Source of the DNA: Methylobacterium sp. CB376 | GTDB lineage: Bacteria; Pseudomonadota; Alphaproteobacteria; Rhizobiales; Beijerinckiaceae | Direction of reading: 5' to 3' | DNA: 64,000 bases | Assembly (NCBI RefSeq): GCF_029714205.1 | Contig: NZ_CP121648.1 | Span: 7,293,501 to 7,357,500 of the forward strand | Shown here: positions 34,365-43,192 of the stretch, piece by piece | Layout of the letters: each line of letters starts with the position of its first letter | How positions within the stretch are numbered: the stretch's first letter is position 1 | The notes under the pieces: model-generated | Databases searched by the model: none | Told to the model about the DNA's origin: nothing | The model's input: only the letters and a program-made list of their open reading frames with translations | Position numbers and translations under genes: made by a program

Positions 34365-35531
34365 ATGGACGCGGTCACGACGGAGTTCGGCAGGAGCGAG
34401 GTCGCCTCGATCGGGGCGGCCATCACCTGTGTGGCGGTGGTGGGGATCGGCCTCAGCCTGTCGATCCCGCTCCTCTCCCTGGAGATGGAGCGGATGGGCG
34501 TCTCCAACACGATGATCGGCGTCAACACCGCCGTGGCCGGGGTGGCCAGCATCGCGGTGGTGCCCTTCGTGCCTCGGATCGCCGCCCGGCTCGGCGTCCT
34601 GCCGCTCCTGCTCGCGGCGATCGCGGTCGGGGCCGTCTCGCTCCTCGGCTTCAAGCTCCTGTTCGATCTCGCCTGGTGGTTCCCCCTGCGCTTCACCTTC
34701 TCGGCGGCGCTCGGGGTGCTGTTCGTGCTCTCGGAATTCTGGATCAACCAGGCGGCGCCGCCGGCCCGGCGGGGCCTCGTGATGGGCGTCTACGCGACGA
34801 TCCTGGCCCTCGGCTTCGCGGTCGGCCCGGCGCTGCTCGGCCTCCTCGGCACCGCCGGCTGGCTCCCCTACCTCGCCGGGGCGACCCTGTTCGGGGCGGC
34901 CAGCATCCCGCTCCTCCTCGCCCGCGGCCTGTCGCCGGAGATCCCCCGCAAGGGCGGGCGGGGCTTCCTCGGCTACCTGCGGGTCGCGCCCTCCGCGACT
35001 CTCGCGGCCCTGGTCTACGGCGCCGTCGAGACCGGGGGCTTCGCCATCCTGCCGATCTACGGCCTGCGGCTCGGCCTCACGCCCGAGGCGGCGGCGGGCC
35101 TCGTGAGCCTCGCGGCCCTCGGCAACGTCCTGTTCCAGATCCCGGTCGGCCTGCTCTCGGACCATGTCGACCGGCGCAAGGTGCTGCTCGCGGCCGGCGC
35201 CGGCGGGGCGCTCGGCGCCCTGCTGCTCCCCGCCGGGGCGGGGCAGCCCTGGCTGCTCGGCACGATCCTGTTCGTCTGGGGCGGGATCGCCGGCACGCTC
35301 TACACGGTCGGGCTCGCCCATCTCGGTGCGCGCTTCGAGGGGGCGGCGCTCGCCGGGGCGAACGCGGCCTTCCTGGTGCTCTACAATGTCGGCCTCGTCC
35401 TCGGCCCGCCCCTCGTCGGCGGCGGCATGGACCTCGCCTCCCCGCACGGCTTCGCCTGGGCCCTGGCGGGGCTCTTCCTCGCCTACCTGGCGGTGGTCGG
35501 GGCCCGGGTGATCCGCCCCTCCCCGGCCTGA
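34365..35531 (+). CDS. MFS transporter
   Basis: 388 residues with about twelve hydrophobic helices. The cytoplasmic loop DHVDRRKVLL matches the MFS D-x-x-x-R-R motif between helices of the second half. LGFAVGPALLGLLG is the helix-5 motif-C-like segment seen in exporters. It resembles YcaD/YfkF-type permeases of unknown substrate. An AGGGACAGG lies upstream of ATG 34365. A 19-bp tandem repeat covers the stop codon. Confidence 0.82.
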   Translation: MDAVTTEFGRSEVASIGAAITCVAVVGIGLSLSIPLLSLEMERMGVSNTMIGVNTAVAGVASIAVVPFVPRIAARLGVLPLLLAAIAVGAVSLLGFKLLFDLAWWFPLRFTFSAALGVLFVLSEFWINQAAPPARRGLVMGVYATILALGFAVGPALLGLLGTAGWLPYLAGATLFGAASIPLLLARGLSPEIPRKGGRGFLGYLRVAPSATLAALVYGAVETGGFAILPIYGLRLGLTPEAAAGLVSLAALGNVLFQIPVGLLSDHVDRRKVLLAAGAGGALGALLLPAGAGQPWLLGTILFVWGGIAGTLYTVGLAHLGARFEGAALAGANAAFLVLYNVGLVLGPPLVGGGMDLASPHGFAWALAGLFLAYLAVVGARVIRPSPA

Positions 35532-35562
35532 CCGGTCCCGCCCGGCCTGACCGGTCCCGCCC
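35525..35562. repeat. 19-bp tandem repeat, 2 copies
   Basis: GGCCTGACCGGTCCCGCCC occurs at 35525 and 35544, followed by GGCTTGAC. The first copy contains the MFS stop codon. Confidence 0.85.
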
Positions 35563-35677
35563 GGCTTGACGCCGCCCACGCCTTCGGGCAGGAAGGCGGC
35601 GCGTTTCGGCCGGGGTCATCCCGGCCCTTTTGCGTTTCGGTCACCCGGACGCATCCCCAGCCCAACGAGGTCGCGTC

Positions 35678-35845
35678 ATGGCCAAGGCCGTCACCGTCAA
35701 GATCAAGCTCGTCTCGACCGCCGACACCGGCTACTTCTACGTCACGAAGAAGAACTCGCGCACGCAGACCGACAAGCTGTCGTTCAAGAAGTACGACCCC
35801 GTGGCGCGCAAGCACGTCGAGTTCAAGGAAGCCAAGATCAAGTGA
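35678..35845 (+). CDS. rpmG: Large ribosomal subunit protein bL33
   Basis: 55 residues, [20 protein letters not shown] with [20 protein letters not shown], typical of alphaproteobacterial bL33. It is the form without the zinc-binding Cys pairs. ATG 35678 follows ACGAGG. It is the last gene of the conserved rnr-to-rpmG block and is followed by a strong hairpin. Confidence 0.97.
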   Translation: MAKAVTVKIKLVSTADTGYFYVTKKNSRTQTDKLSFKKYDPVARKHVEFKEAKIK

Positions 35846-35900
35846 GCGGCGCGGCGGCCCGCGGCCGCCGGCCGGTTCTGCGGGCGGCCGAGGGCCGCCG

Positions 35901-35925
35901 GAAGGCCGCCCCCGGGGCGGCCTTC
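35901..35925 (+). terminator. Hairpin terminator after rpmG
   Basis: GAAGGCCGCCCC (35901-35912) pairs perfectly with GGGGCGGCCTTC (35914-35925) around one base, followed by GTCGTC. It also lies just past the 3' end of the convergent gene at 35946. Confidence 0.7.
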
Positions 35926-35945
35926 GTCGTCTCGGCCGAGTCGTC

Positions 35946-36410
35946 TCACCCCAGCAGGTACAGGAGCCCCGGCAGGGCCGCGACCCCGGCCGCGCAGCCA
36001 TAGGCCAACCACAGGCCCGGGCGCTTGGCCGCGAGGCGGCGCAGGCGGCGGGCGGTGGCGGAGCCGGTGACGCTGCGGCCGTTCACGCAGGAGCAGAGCA
36101 GGTGGTGGGCCTCCCCGGTGCTCAGCTCGAAGAAGCGGCGCGCCTCCCCGAACGTGTCGCCCGCGAGCCCGCTCGCCCGCAGCACCGGGTCCGCGTAGGC
36201 GTAGGCGAGCGGGGAGTTGTCGGCCCGGATCGCCGCCCGCATCCGGCGCGGCACGAACTCGATCTCCTCGAGCGTGGTGAAGGCCCGGGTCGGTTCGCGG
36301 TCGAGGATCTCGGCCCAGCGTTCGAGCCGGGCGCGCCGGCCTTCGAGCAGGCCCGGGACCGGCTCGACGTCGGCGATGTCGCGGAGGTGACGGAGCGGCT
36401 GATGTTCCAT
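35946..36410 (-). CDS. Hypothetical protein with C-terminal membrane helix
   Basis: 154 residues from ATG 36410, preceded by AGGA at 8-nt spacing. The frame extends upstream but without such a site. The protein is mostly helical and charged (MEHQPLRHLRDIADVEPVPG, then REPTRAFTTLEEIEFVPRRM). Two Cys occur in HHLLCSCVNGR and a C-terminal hydrophobic helix in LWLAYGCAAGVAALPGLLYLLG. It looks like a tail-anchored cytoplasmic protein. No family was recognised. Confidence 0.6.
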   Translation of the reverse strand: MEHQPLRHLRDIADVEPVPGLLEGRRARLERWAEILDREPTRAFTTLEEIEFVPRRMRAAIRADNSPLAYAYADPVLRASGLAGDTFGEARRFFELSTGEAHHLLCSCVNGRSVTGSATARRLRRLAAKRPGLWLAYGCAAGVAALPGLLYLLG

Positions 36411-36662
36411 GCTGAGCATCCTGTCGATGCGCGGCTCTTTTCTCGCGCGCTGCGATCGAAGCAGGATGCAACAGACTTCGCGACGATGCATTCGCGAAGA
36501 TCGACGCCGATTTACGCGGTTTGACTGCCAAGGTTGGCGGATCATCGGCGCCAAGACATGGCCGAAATCAACGGCCTGCAGCCTGGCCGCGGGCCTGTCG
36601 GCCGAGCGCCGGGACCGCTCCCGGCTCGTTCTGCGTCATTCTGCCGCAGCTCTCGGCCGGGT

Positions 36663-38036
36663 TCAGGCCGCGGCCGCGACGACCCGGTTGCGCCCCTCCT
36701 GCTTGGCCCGGTAGAGCGCCACGTCGGCGCGCTTGAGGAGGTCGGCGGGGAGTGCGTCGTCCGGGTGGCGCACCGCCAGGCCGATCGAGACCGTGACGTC
36801 GATTCCCCGCGTGCCCCCGTGCACCAGGAAGGGCGTCGCCTCGATCCGTTCGCGGATGCGCTCGGCGACCTGGCCGGCGCCGTCGAGCCCGGTATCCGGG
36901 ACCACGACGACGATCTCCTCGCCGCCGAAGCGGGCGACGATGTCGATGCCCCGGGTATGGGCGCGGATCCGGTCGGCGAACTGGCGCAGCACCTCGTCGC
37001 CCGCGTCGTGGCCGAAACTGTCGTTGATCGCCTTGAAGCGGTCGATGTCGAGGAGGAGCAGGGCGAGCGGCCGCCCGCGCAGGGAGGTCTCGCGGAACAG
37101 CCCGGCGAGGTGGCTGTCGAAGTAGCGGCGATTGTGCAGGCCGGTGAGCCCGTCCGTGACGGCGAGCTCCATCGAGGCCTGGACGGATTCGCGCAGGGAA
37201 TGCGCGAAGCGCCGGCGCCGCACCTGGGTGCGCACCCGGGCGACGAGCTCGTTGCGGTCGATCGGGCGCACCAGGTAGTCGTGCACGCCGAGGTCGAGCC
37301 CGCGCATGATCCGGGCGCGGTCGCCCGCGTCGGCGAGCATCACCACCTGCATGCCGCGCGTCCGGTCGAGGGAGCGCAGCTGGCTGCACAGGCGCAGCCC
37401 GTCGAACCCGTCGAAGTCGAGGCTGACCAGCGCCACGTCGAAATTGCCCTCGGTCGCGGTCTCCAGCGCCCGGTGCGGATCGGCCACCACCTCGACGCAA
37501 TGGGACTGGCTCAGCGCCGCGGCCATGCGCTCGGCCGAGGCGCGGCGGTCATCGGCGATCAGCAGGTGGGCGTTGAGCCCGGTCTCGGCGGCCGCCGCCG
37601 CGAGCGGGTCCGCGAAGCCGAGGTCCCGCGAGGCGAGTGCGCGGTTGCGCAGCTCGTCGGTCATCGCCTTCAGCCGCACGAGGCTGCGCACCCGCGCGAG
37701 CAGGGCCGTGTCGTCGATCGGCTTGGTCAGGAAATCGTCGGCCCCGGCGTCGAGGCCGCGCAGGCGGTCGCTCGGCTGGTCGAGGGCGGTCACCATCACC
37801 ACCGGCAGATGCGCCGTGGTCGGCGTCGTCTTCAGCCGCCGGCACACCTCGAACCCGTCCATGCCCGGCATCATCACGTCGAGGAGGACGATGTCGCACA
37901 GGCCCTGCTCGCAGATCGCGATCGCGTCCGGCCCGTTCATGGCCGAGATCACGTCGAAATACTCCAGCGACAGCTTGGTCTCGAGGAGCTTGAGGTTCGG
38001 GAAGAGGTCGTCGACGATGAGCACGCGTGCCGACAT
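36663..38036 (-). CDS. pleD: PleD: response regulator with diguanylate cyclase domain
   Basis: 457 residues, REC-REC-GGDEF as in Caulobacter PleD. The first receiver has the phospho-acceptor Asp near 53 (LLDVMMPGMDGF) and Lys in TKPID. The second receiver is degenerate. The cyclase domain carries RFGGEEI at the active site and RGID five residues before it, an RxxD inhibitory site for c-di-GMP. It makes c-di-GMP from two GTP and drives the polar cell-cycle switch when phosphorylated by PleC/DivJ. It starts 12 bp after divK, the usual operon. Confidence 0.93.
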   Translation of the reverse strand: MSARVLIVDDLFPNLKLLETKLSLEYFDVISAMNGPDAIAICEQGLCDIVLLDVMMPGMDGFEVCRRLKTTPTTAHLPVVMVTALDQPSDRLRGLDAGADDFLTKPIDDTALLARVRSLVRLKAMTDELRNRALASRDLGFADPLAAAAAETGLNAHLLIADDRRASAERMAAALSQSHCVEVVADPHRALETATEGNFDVALVSLDFDGFDGLRLCSQLRSLDRTRGMQVVMLADAGDRARIMRGLDLGVHDYLVRPIDRNELVARVRTQVRRRRFAHSLRESVQASMELAVTDGLTGLHNRRYFDSHLAGLFRETSLRGRPLALLLLDIDRFKAINDSFGHDAGDEVLRQFADRIRAHTRGIDIVARFGGEEIVVVVPDTGLDGAGQVAERIRERIEATPFLVHGGTRGIDVTVSIGLAVRHPDDALPADLLKRADVALYRAKQEGRNRVVAAAA

Positions 38037-38048
38037 GGAGGGGGGCCC

Positions 38049-38429
38049 TCAGCTCTGGCGCTCGTCGCCGAGATAGGTCCTGACGGTGGCGAGGAACTTC
38101 GCCACCGAAATGGGCTTCGACAGATAGGCCTCGCAGCCGCCCTCCCGGATGCGCTCCTCGTCCCCCTTCATGGCGAAGGCGGTGATCGCGATCACCGGAA
38201 TGCTCTTGAGTTCGTCGTCCTCCTTGATCCACTTGGTGACCTCGAGTCCCGACACTTCCGGGAGCTGGATGTCCATGAGGATCAGGTCGGGGCGGTGCCG
38301 GCGCGCGAGCTCGATCGCCTCGATCCCGTTGGCGGTCTTCAGGGTCGCGTAGCCATGCGCCTCCAACAGGTCGTTGAAGAGCTTCATGTTGAGCTCGTTG
38401 TCCTCGACGATGAGCACGGTCTTCGTCAT
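38049..38429 (-). CDS. divK: DivK: single-domain cell-cycle response regulator
   Basis: 126 residues, one receiver domain: acidic pair VEDN, phospho-Asp near 53 in LMDIQLPE, Thr in AITAFAM and Lys in LSKPIS. There is no output domain. It tunes the DivJ/PleC/DivL-CckA phosphorelay controlling CtrA. It is first in the operon with pleD. Confidence 0.95.
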   Translation of the reverse strand: MTKTVLIVEDNELNMKLFNDLLEAHGYATLKTANGIEAIELARRHRPDLILMDIQLPEVSGLEVTKWIKEDDELKSIPVIAITAFAMKGDEERIREGGCEAYLSKPISVAKFLATVRTYLGDERQS

Positions 38430-38509
38430 GGCTCACTGTCTCCGGCGCCGACGAGACGCATCCGAACCTCCGACGACGCCTGCCCGTCCCGTTTAAGCGG
38501 CACAAGTTG

Positions 38510-38890
38510 ATGAAACGCAAATCGCCGAGTTTTACCAGAGGGAAGCCTCCCCAGCGAGGATTACCGAGTCGCAGCGAGGCCGAGGGGATCGCCGCCGCGG
38601 TCTTCGCCTTCGTGACGGCCGATCCGGGGCGCCTGATGCGCTTCATGGAGGGGGCGGGCCTGAGCCCGTCCGCCCTGCGGGAGGCGGCCGAATCGCCCGA
38701 GCTGATGCTCGGCCTCCTCGACCACGTGGTGTCGGACGAGGATCTCCTCCTCGCCTGCGCCCGGGCGGTCGGGGAGCCGCCCGAGCGGATCACGCTGGCG
38801 TGGCGCCGCCTCGGTCCCCCGGATCCGGATTCCTTCGGCGCGGATCCCTTCGGCGCGGATCCCTTCGACGCGGATCCCTTCGACGCATGA
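38510..38890 (+). CDS. DUF3572 family protein
   Basis: 126 residues. The core (EAEGIAAAVFAFVTADPGRLM, then RFMEGAGLSPSALREAA and LGLLDHVVSDEDLLLACARA) matches DUF3572, which in alphaproteobacteria commonly sits beside dinB. The last 20 residues (FGADPFGADPFDADPFDA) are encoded by a 15-bp tandem repeat and look like a recent extension of the usual C-terminus. The stop overlaps the dinB start (ATGA). TTG 38507 is an alternative start. Confidence 0.85.
   Translation: MKRKSPSFTRGKPPQRGLPSRSEAEGIAAAVFAFVTADPGRLMRFMEGAGLSPSALREAAESPELMLGLLDHVVSDEDLLLACARAVGEPPERITLAWRRLGPPDPDSFGADPFGADPFDADPFDA
38834..38890. repeat. 15-bp coding tandem repeat, 3.8 copies
   Basis: TTCGGCGCGGATCCC occurs at 38834 and 38849, TTCGACGCGGATCCC at 38864, and a partial unit at 38879 ends in the stop codon. 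It encodes repeated F-G/D-A-D-P. Confidence 0.92.
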
Positions 38891-40194
38891 GCGCGGGCGC
38901 CCCGGCGCTCTGCCGCGACTGCGCCCGGCTCACCGGCGGGGGCGCCGCCCGCCCGGGCGGCCCGAGGCGCTGCGCCGCCTGCGGCTCGCCCCGCCTCGTC
39001 GCGCACCCCGAGCGCGACGCGCTCAGCATCGCGCACGTGGATTGCGACGCCTTCTACGCGGCGATCGAGAAGCGGGACGATCCCTCCCTGCGCGACCGCC
39101 CCGTCATCGTCGGCGGGGGGCGGCGCGGCGTGGTCGCGACCGCCTGCTACCTCGCCCGGACCCGCGGGGTGCACTCGGCCATGCCGATGTTCAAGGCCCT
39201 GCGGGCCTGCCCGGACGCCGTGGTGATCCGGCCCGACATGGAGAAGTACGCCCGGGTCGGGCGCGAGGTGCGGGCGATGATGCGCGCGCTCACCCCGCTC
39301 GTCGAGCCGGTCTCGATCGACGAGGCCTTCCTCGACCTCTCCGGCACCGAGCGCCTGCACGGGGCGAGCCCCGCCGTGACGCTGGCGCGCTTCGCGCGGG
39401 CCGTGGAGGCGCAGCTCGGCATCACGGTCTCGATCGGGCTCGCGCCGAACAAGTTCCTGGCCAAGATCGCCTCGGACCTGGAGAAGCCGCGCGGCTTCTC
39501 GGTGATCGGCCGGGAGGAGGCGCGGGCCTTCCTGGCGCCGCGGCCGGTCGGCATCCTGCCGGGGGTCGGGCAGGCGGCCGCCGGGCGGCTCGCCGAGATC
39601 GGGATCCGCCGCGTCGGCGACCTCGCGCGGGCGGATCCGGCCCGGCTCCGGGCCGCCCTCGGCCGCGACGCGGCCCGGCTCGCGCGCCTTGCCGGCGGCG
39701 AGGATCCGCGCCCGGTCGAGCCGCACCGCGCGGCCAAGAGCGTCTCGGGCGAGACCACCTTCGCGGAGGACCTGCGGGATTTCGCGGCCCTGCGCCCGAT
39801 CCTGTGGCGGCTGTGCGAGACGGTGGCGCGGCGCCTCGTGCGGGCCGAGCTCGCGGCGGCGAGCGTGACCCTGAAGCTGAAGGATGCCGGGTTCCGCCTG
39901 CGCACCCGCACCCGGTCGGGCCTCGCGCCGACGCAGCTCGCCGAGCGCCTGTTCCGCCCCGCCGAGGCGATGCTGCGCGAGGCCTGCGACGGCACCGCCT
40001 ACCGGCTGATCGGGGTCGGGGCCGGCGACCTCTGCGCCTCCCTCCACGCGGATCGCGGCGACCTCGCCGACCAGGGCGCGCGGCGCGAGGCGAGCCGGGC
40101 CGCGGCGGTCGACGCCCTGCGCGCCCGCTTCGGCGAGGCCGCGATCCAGCGCGGCCTCGCCTTCACGCCGGCGGACAAGGACGCGAAGGGGTGA
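38887..40194 (+). CDS. dinB: DNA polymerase IV (Y family)
   Basis: 435 residues from ATG 38887 (ATGA overlap). A zinc-ribbon-like N-terminal extension (CRDCARL, then RRCAACGSPRL) precedes the palm/finger domain. Catalytic motifs are HVDCDAFYAAIE and SIDEAFLDLSG. The helix-hairpin-helix thumb (GILPGVGQAAAGRLAEIGI) and the little-finger domain follow. It performs error-prone translesion synthesis. The TGA stop codon is the first triplet of REP-like copy C. Confidence 0.93.
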   Translation: MSAGAPALCRDCARLTGGGAARPGGPRRCAACGSPRLVAHPERDALSIAHVDCDAFYAAIEKRDDPSLRDRPVIVGGGRRGVVATACYLARTRGVHSAMPMFKALRACPDAVVIRPDMEKYARVGREVRAMMRALTPLVEPVSIDEAFLDLSGTERLHGASPAVTLARFARAVEAQLGITVSIGLAPNKFLAKIASDLEKPRGFSVIGREEARAFLAPRPVGILPGVGQAAAGRLAEIGIRRVGDLARADPARLRAALGRDAARLARLAGGEDPRPVEPHRAAKSVSGETTFAEDLRDFAALRPILWRLCETVARRLVRAELAAASVTLKLKDAGFRLRTRTRSGLAPTQLAERLFRPAEAMLREACDGTAYRLIGVGAGDLCASLHADRGDLADQGARREASRAAAVDALRARFGEAAIQRGLAFTPADKDAKG

Positions 40195-40300
40195 TCCGGG
40201 ATCCGGTCGATCCAAGCGGATCCCGGATCACGCGCCCGCGCGGCGCCTGAGCGAAGCTCTCATCCGCCATCCCGAAGGGATCGATCGGATCTGGGATGAG
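40192..40300 (+). repeat. REP-like hairpin with tail (copy C)
   Basis: TGATCCGGGATCCG (40192-40205) pairs with CGGATCCCGGATCA (40217-40230) around an 11-nt loop. The tail CCCGCGCGGCGCCTGAGCGA follows and then diverges from copies A and B. The dinB TGA stop codon is its first triplet. Confidence 0.85.
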
Positions 40301-40347
40301 ACCCGACCGGCGCCCGCGGGGGCGGCTCGTCCGCCCGGGGGCACGGC

Positions 40348-41205
40348 TCAGGGCTTGCACTCCTTGCTCTCGCTGCCGAGGTCGATCCGCGACAGGTCGC
40401 CCTTGAGGGTGAAGTCCCCGTAATCGAGGCGCAGAGCCCCGCTCACCCCGTTCTCGTAGAGGTCGAAGGACAGCACGTAGATCGGCGTGCGCTCCCCCTC
40501 GCCGGTGGAGAAGTAGCTGAGCGTCACCGGCCAGCGCGGCATCGCCGCCATCGCCCCCTCCTGCAGCGGGGGCTCGGCCCGGGGCGCCCCGTCCTTGCCG
40601 GCCTCGGCGCTCGCCGGGACCGCCTTGCGCGGGCCGATCACCGCGAGCGTGTCGTAGATCTTGCGGCCGTCGTCGGACCCGTCGAACACCTTCACCGAGA
40701 CGGTGTGCTCGCCCGCCTGCGCCGCCTCGATCAGGCGGCGCATGTGCGCGGCCGGGAACAGCACCTCGCCCGGCGCGCTCACCCGGGCCCGCTGCGGCTG
40801 CTTGAGGGTGACGGCGAGGCCCTTCTCGTCGCGCTCGGCATCGCCCGCCACCGCCGGCTGCTCGCTGCCGTTCAGGTCGGATTGCGTGCGGAAATGGAAG
40901 GCCTTGCCGTCGCCGCTCTCGAAGGTGTTGTTGCGCAGGTCCGAGGTGCGCGCGCCGCTCTCGGCGCTCTCCAGCACCGTCACCTGACGGTACTGGAGCG
41001 CCCAGCCCTTGCAGGGATCCCCGGAGAAATCGAAGACGATGCGCCCGCGCGCGCTCTCGACCGCGCGGGCGCCGGTGCTGCGCAGGAGCGAGAGGTCGTA
41101 GACCGCCCGGTGCGGGGCGAGGCGGATCCCCCCGGCCGGCTCCGCCGCGAGACCGGTGGGCAGGAGAACGACGAGCGGCAGCAGGGACGCGAGGAGTGTC
41201 CGCAT
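40348..41205 (-). CDS. eipB: EipB (DUF1849) periplasmic envelope-integrity protein
   Basis: 285 residues with a signal peptide (MRTLLASLLPLVVLLPTGLA). The DUF1849/EipB signature begins APHRAVYDLSL and continues GRIVFDFSGDPCKGWALQYRQ. Two Cys, in DPCKGW and at the extreme C-terminus (SKECKP), match the conserved disulfide of EipB. In Brucella EipB is a beta-spiral protein needed for envelope integrity. The start was chosen at the signal peptide; the frame extends 71 codons upstream without a leader. Confidence 0.88.
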   Translation of the reverse strand: MRTLLASLLPLVVLLPTGLAAEPAGGIRLAPHRAVYDLSLLRSTGARAVESARGRIVFDFSGDPCKGWALQYRQVTVLESAESGARTSDLRNNTFESGDGKAFHFRTQSDLNGSEQPAVAGDAERDEKGLAVTLKQPQRARVSAPGEVLFPAAHMRRLIEAAQAGEHTVSVKVFDGSDDGRKIYDTLAVIGPRKAVPASAEAGKDGAPRAEPPLQEGAMAAMPRWPVTLSYFSTGEGERTPIYVLSFDLYENGVSGALRLDYGDFTLKGDLSRIDLGSESKECKP

Positions 41206-41722
41206 GGAATTTCCCGTGTCGGGCACGCGCGGCCCGGGGCGGAACCATAGGTGCAGGGCGCCGCCCGGGCAACGCGACCTCTCGCACGGGATGCAGCGTG
41301 GCGCGGATGCCACTCTGTCCCGCTCGCCCTCGCCCGGGGCGGGCCCTCCGGGGCCGCCCGCGGAGTGCGCGGCGGCCGCCTCGGGGCGCCGGCGCGCGCC
41401 CGCCCCGGCGCGTGACAAGCTGTTGATACGCTGTGGATTTCCTGGCCTCGCCGCCCCCCCGGAGGGGACCCCGCCGGGCGCCTCTCCCCCCAGTCCGCGG
41501 CCCTGCGCGAACCCGGCCCGGCGCGGGGAAAACGGGTCCGGCGGGGCCGTGGGACTCTTGCGCGGAGAACGGCCGCTCCTGTAGGTTCACCCCCGTCGCA
41601 AGCGCTGTCACGAAGCGGCGATCATCAGCAGCAGAGAGGCACTGGACGCGCGGTCGCACGGCCGAACGCAGACGGCTGCGTGCGTCCTTGCCGCTGATGG
41701 GTGGGGGAATTCGGAGGCGGCG
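41206..41722. other. Intergenic region between eipB and gcrA
   Basis: 517 bp separating divergent genes. One GANTC site (GACTC, 41553-41557), the CcrM methylation target, lies 166 bp before gcrA, and the segment around 41415-41440 (AGCTGTTGATACGCTGTGG) is less G+C-rich. Both promoters are expected here. No small gene was found. Confidence 0.4.
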
Positions 41723-42250
41723 ATGACGGATGCGGGCCCGAGCTGGACGAAGGAACGGGTCGAACTCCTGAAGCGGCTGTGGGGAGAGGGGCGCAGCGCG
41801 AGCCAGATCGCGGCCGAGATCGGCGGCGTCTCGCGCAATGCGGTGATCGGAAAGGTGCATCGGCTCGGCTTGGCCGGCCGGGTGCTGAAGTCGAACGGGG
41901 CGCCCGCGCCGGTGCCGCGCAGCCGCGCGCCGAGCGAGGAGGAGCGCCCGCCCGCCCAGGCGCCGGTCCCGACCATGGTGGCGCCCGCGCCGGCCTCGCT
42001 GGCGCTGGTGCGCGCCGAGCCCCCGCCGTCGGCGGAGGCGGCGCTGCCGCTCTCGGAGCGGGTGACGATCATGGAGCTGCGCGAGTTCATGTGCCGCTGG
42101 CCCATGGGCGACCCGGCCTCGCCCGATTTCCGCTTCTGCGGCGCCCGCTCGATCACGGGCCTGCCCTACTGCACCCACCACGCGCGCATCGCCTACCAGC
42201 CGGCGACCGAGCGCAAGCGCAGCGACCGGCGGGTCGTGGCCTTCCGCTGA
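41723..42250 (+). CDS. gcrA: GcrA cell-cycle regulator
   Basis: 175 residues. The N-terminal helix-turn-helix (SWTKERVELLKRLWGEGRSA, then SRNAVIGKVHRLGL) is diagnostic of GcrA. A Pro/Ala-rich linker leads to the C-terminal sigma-interaction domain with Cys (EFMCRWPMGDP, FCGARSI, YCTHHARIAY). GcrA binds sigma-70 and activates promoters, many with CcrM-methylated GANTC sites, controlling division genes such as the fts cluster further along. Confidence 0.95.
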   Translation: MTDAGPSWTKERVELLKRLWGEGRSASQIAAEIGGVSRNAVIGKVHRLGLAGRVLKSNGAPAPVPRSRAPSEEERPPAQAPVPTMVAPAPASLALVRAEPPPSAEAALPLSERVTIMELREFMCRWPMGDPASPDFRFCGARSITGLPYCTHHARIAYQPATERKRSDRRVVAFR

Positions 42251-42342
42251 GCCCCGTTCGCCGAACCCGTCACCGGTTCGGCGGCGACGACCCGGCGGCG
42301 AGGCCCCGGCGGGCCTGCGCGGCGCGATCCTGCCGGGATCGC

Positions 42343-42370
42343 GTCCTGGGAGGGTCGTCCTGGGAGGGTC
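42343..42370. repeat. 14-bp tandem repeat, 2 copies
   Basis: GTCCTGGGAGGGTC occurs at 42343 and 42357 in the gap between the convergent gcrA and phoB genes. Confidence 0.85.
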
Positions 42371-42463
42371 AAGCGTGCCGTCGCCGCGCGCAGGGCGGAC
42401 CCTCGCGGCCGACGCCGCCGCGATGCCGTCCGCCGATGCCGGGCCTCGATGCGGCCGGGGCGC

Positions 42464-43168
42464 TCAGGAGGCGCCGTTCGCGAACATCTCGTCGAAGGAG
42501 TAGCCCGAGCCGCGCACGGTGCGGATCGGGTCGGGGCGGCGCGGCCGGTTGATCGCCTTGCGCAGCCGGCCGATATGCACGTCGACCGTGCGCTCGTCGA
42601 TGTAGACGTCGTGGCCCCAGACGCCGTCGAGGAGCTGCTCGCGGGAGAAGACCCGGCCCGGGCTCTGCATCAGGAATTCGAGCAGCTTGAACTCGGTCGG
42701 GCCGAGATGCAGCTCCCGCCCCTCGCGCCGCACCCGGTGGCTGACCCGGTCGAGCTCGATGTCGCCCGCCACCAGGAGATGCGCCACGTGGGCCGGCTTG
42801 GCGCGGCGCAGCAGCGCCCGCACCCGCGCCAGCAGCTCCGGCACCGAGAAGGGCTTCACGATGTAGTCGTCGGCGCCGGTGGCGAGGCCGCGCACCCGGT
42901 CGCCCTCCTCGCCGCGGGCGGTGAGCATGATGACCGGCAGCCGCTCGGTCTCCCGGCGCGCCCGGATCCGGCGGCAGAGCTCGATGCCCGACAGCCCCGG
43001 CACCATCCAGTCGAGGAGGACGAGGTCCGGCACCTGCTCGCGCAGGCGGATATCCGCCTCGTCGCCGCGGGCCACGGCATCCACCGTGAAGCCCTCGGCT
43101 TCGAGGTTGTAGCGGAGCAGGAGCGTCAGCGGCTCCTCATCCTCGACGATCAGGATCCTCGTGCTCAT
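42464..43168 (-). CDS. phoB: PhoB phosphate regulon response regulator
   Basis: 234 residues from ATG 43168; ATG 43174 is 6 bp upstream. The receiver domain has VEDEE, phospho-Asp near 53 (LLDWMVPG) and Lys in VKPFS. The winged-helix OmpR/PhoB domain has ERTVDVHIGRLRKAI as recognition helix. Activated by PhoR, it binds Pho boxes such as the one before pstS. It is last in the pst-phoU-phoB operon. No phoR lies in the window. Confidence 0.93.
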   Translation of the reverse strand: MSTRILIVEDEEPLTLLLRYNLEAEGFTVDAVARGDEADIRLREQVPDLVLLDWMVPGLSGIELCRRIRARRETERLPVIMLTARGEEGDRVRGLATGADDYIVKPFSVPELLARVRALLRRAKPAHVAHLLVAGDIELDRVSHRVRREGRELHLGPTEFKLLEFLMQSPGRVFSREQLLDGVWGHDVYIDERTVDVHIGRLRKAINRPRRPDPIRTVRGSGYSFDEMFANGAS

Positions 43169-43192
43169 CGACAATGCGGGTCTCCGGTCCGG

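Noticed and set aside
32511..35579. Reverse-strand frame of 1022 codons across the chemoreceptor and MFS genes
   Set aside because: An antisense shadow that spans two unrelated genes with intact domain motifs on the forward strand.
41553..41557. GANTC site before gcrA as evidence for CcrM control
   Set aside because: A single 5-bp degenerate site is weak evidence and no promoter elements could be placed around it. It is kept only as a note in the intergenic entry.
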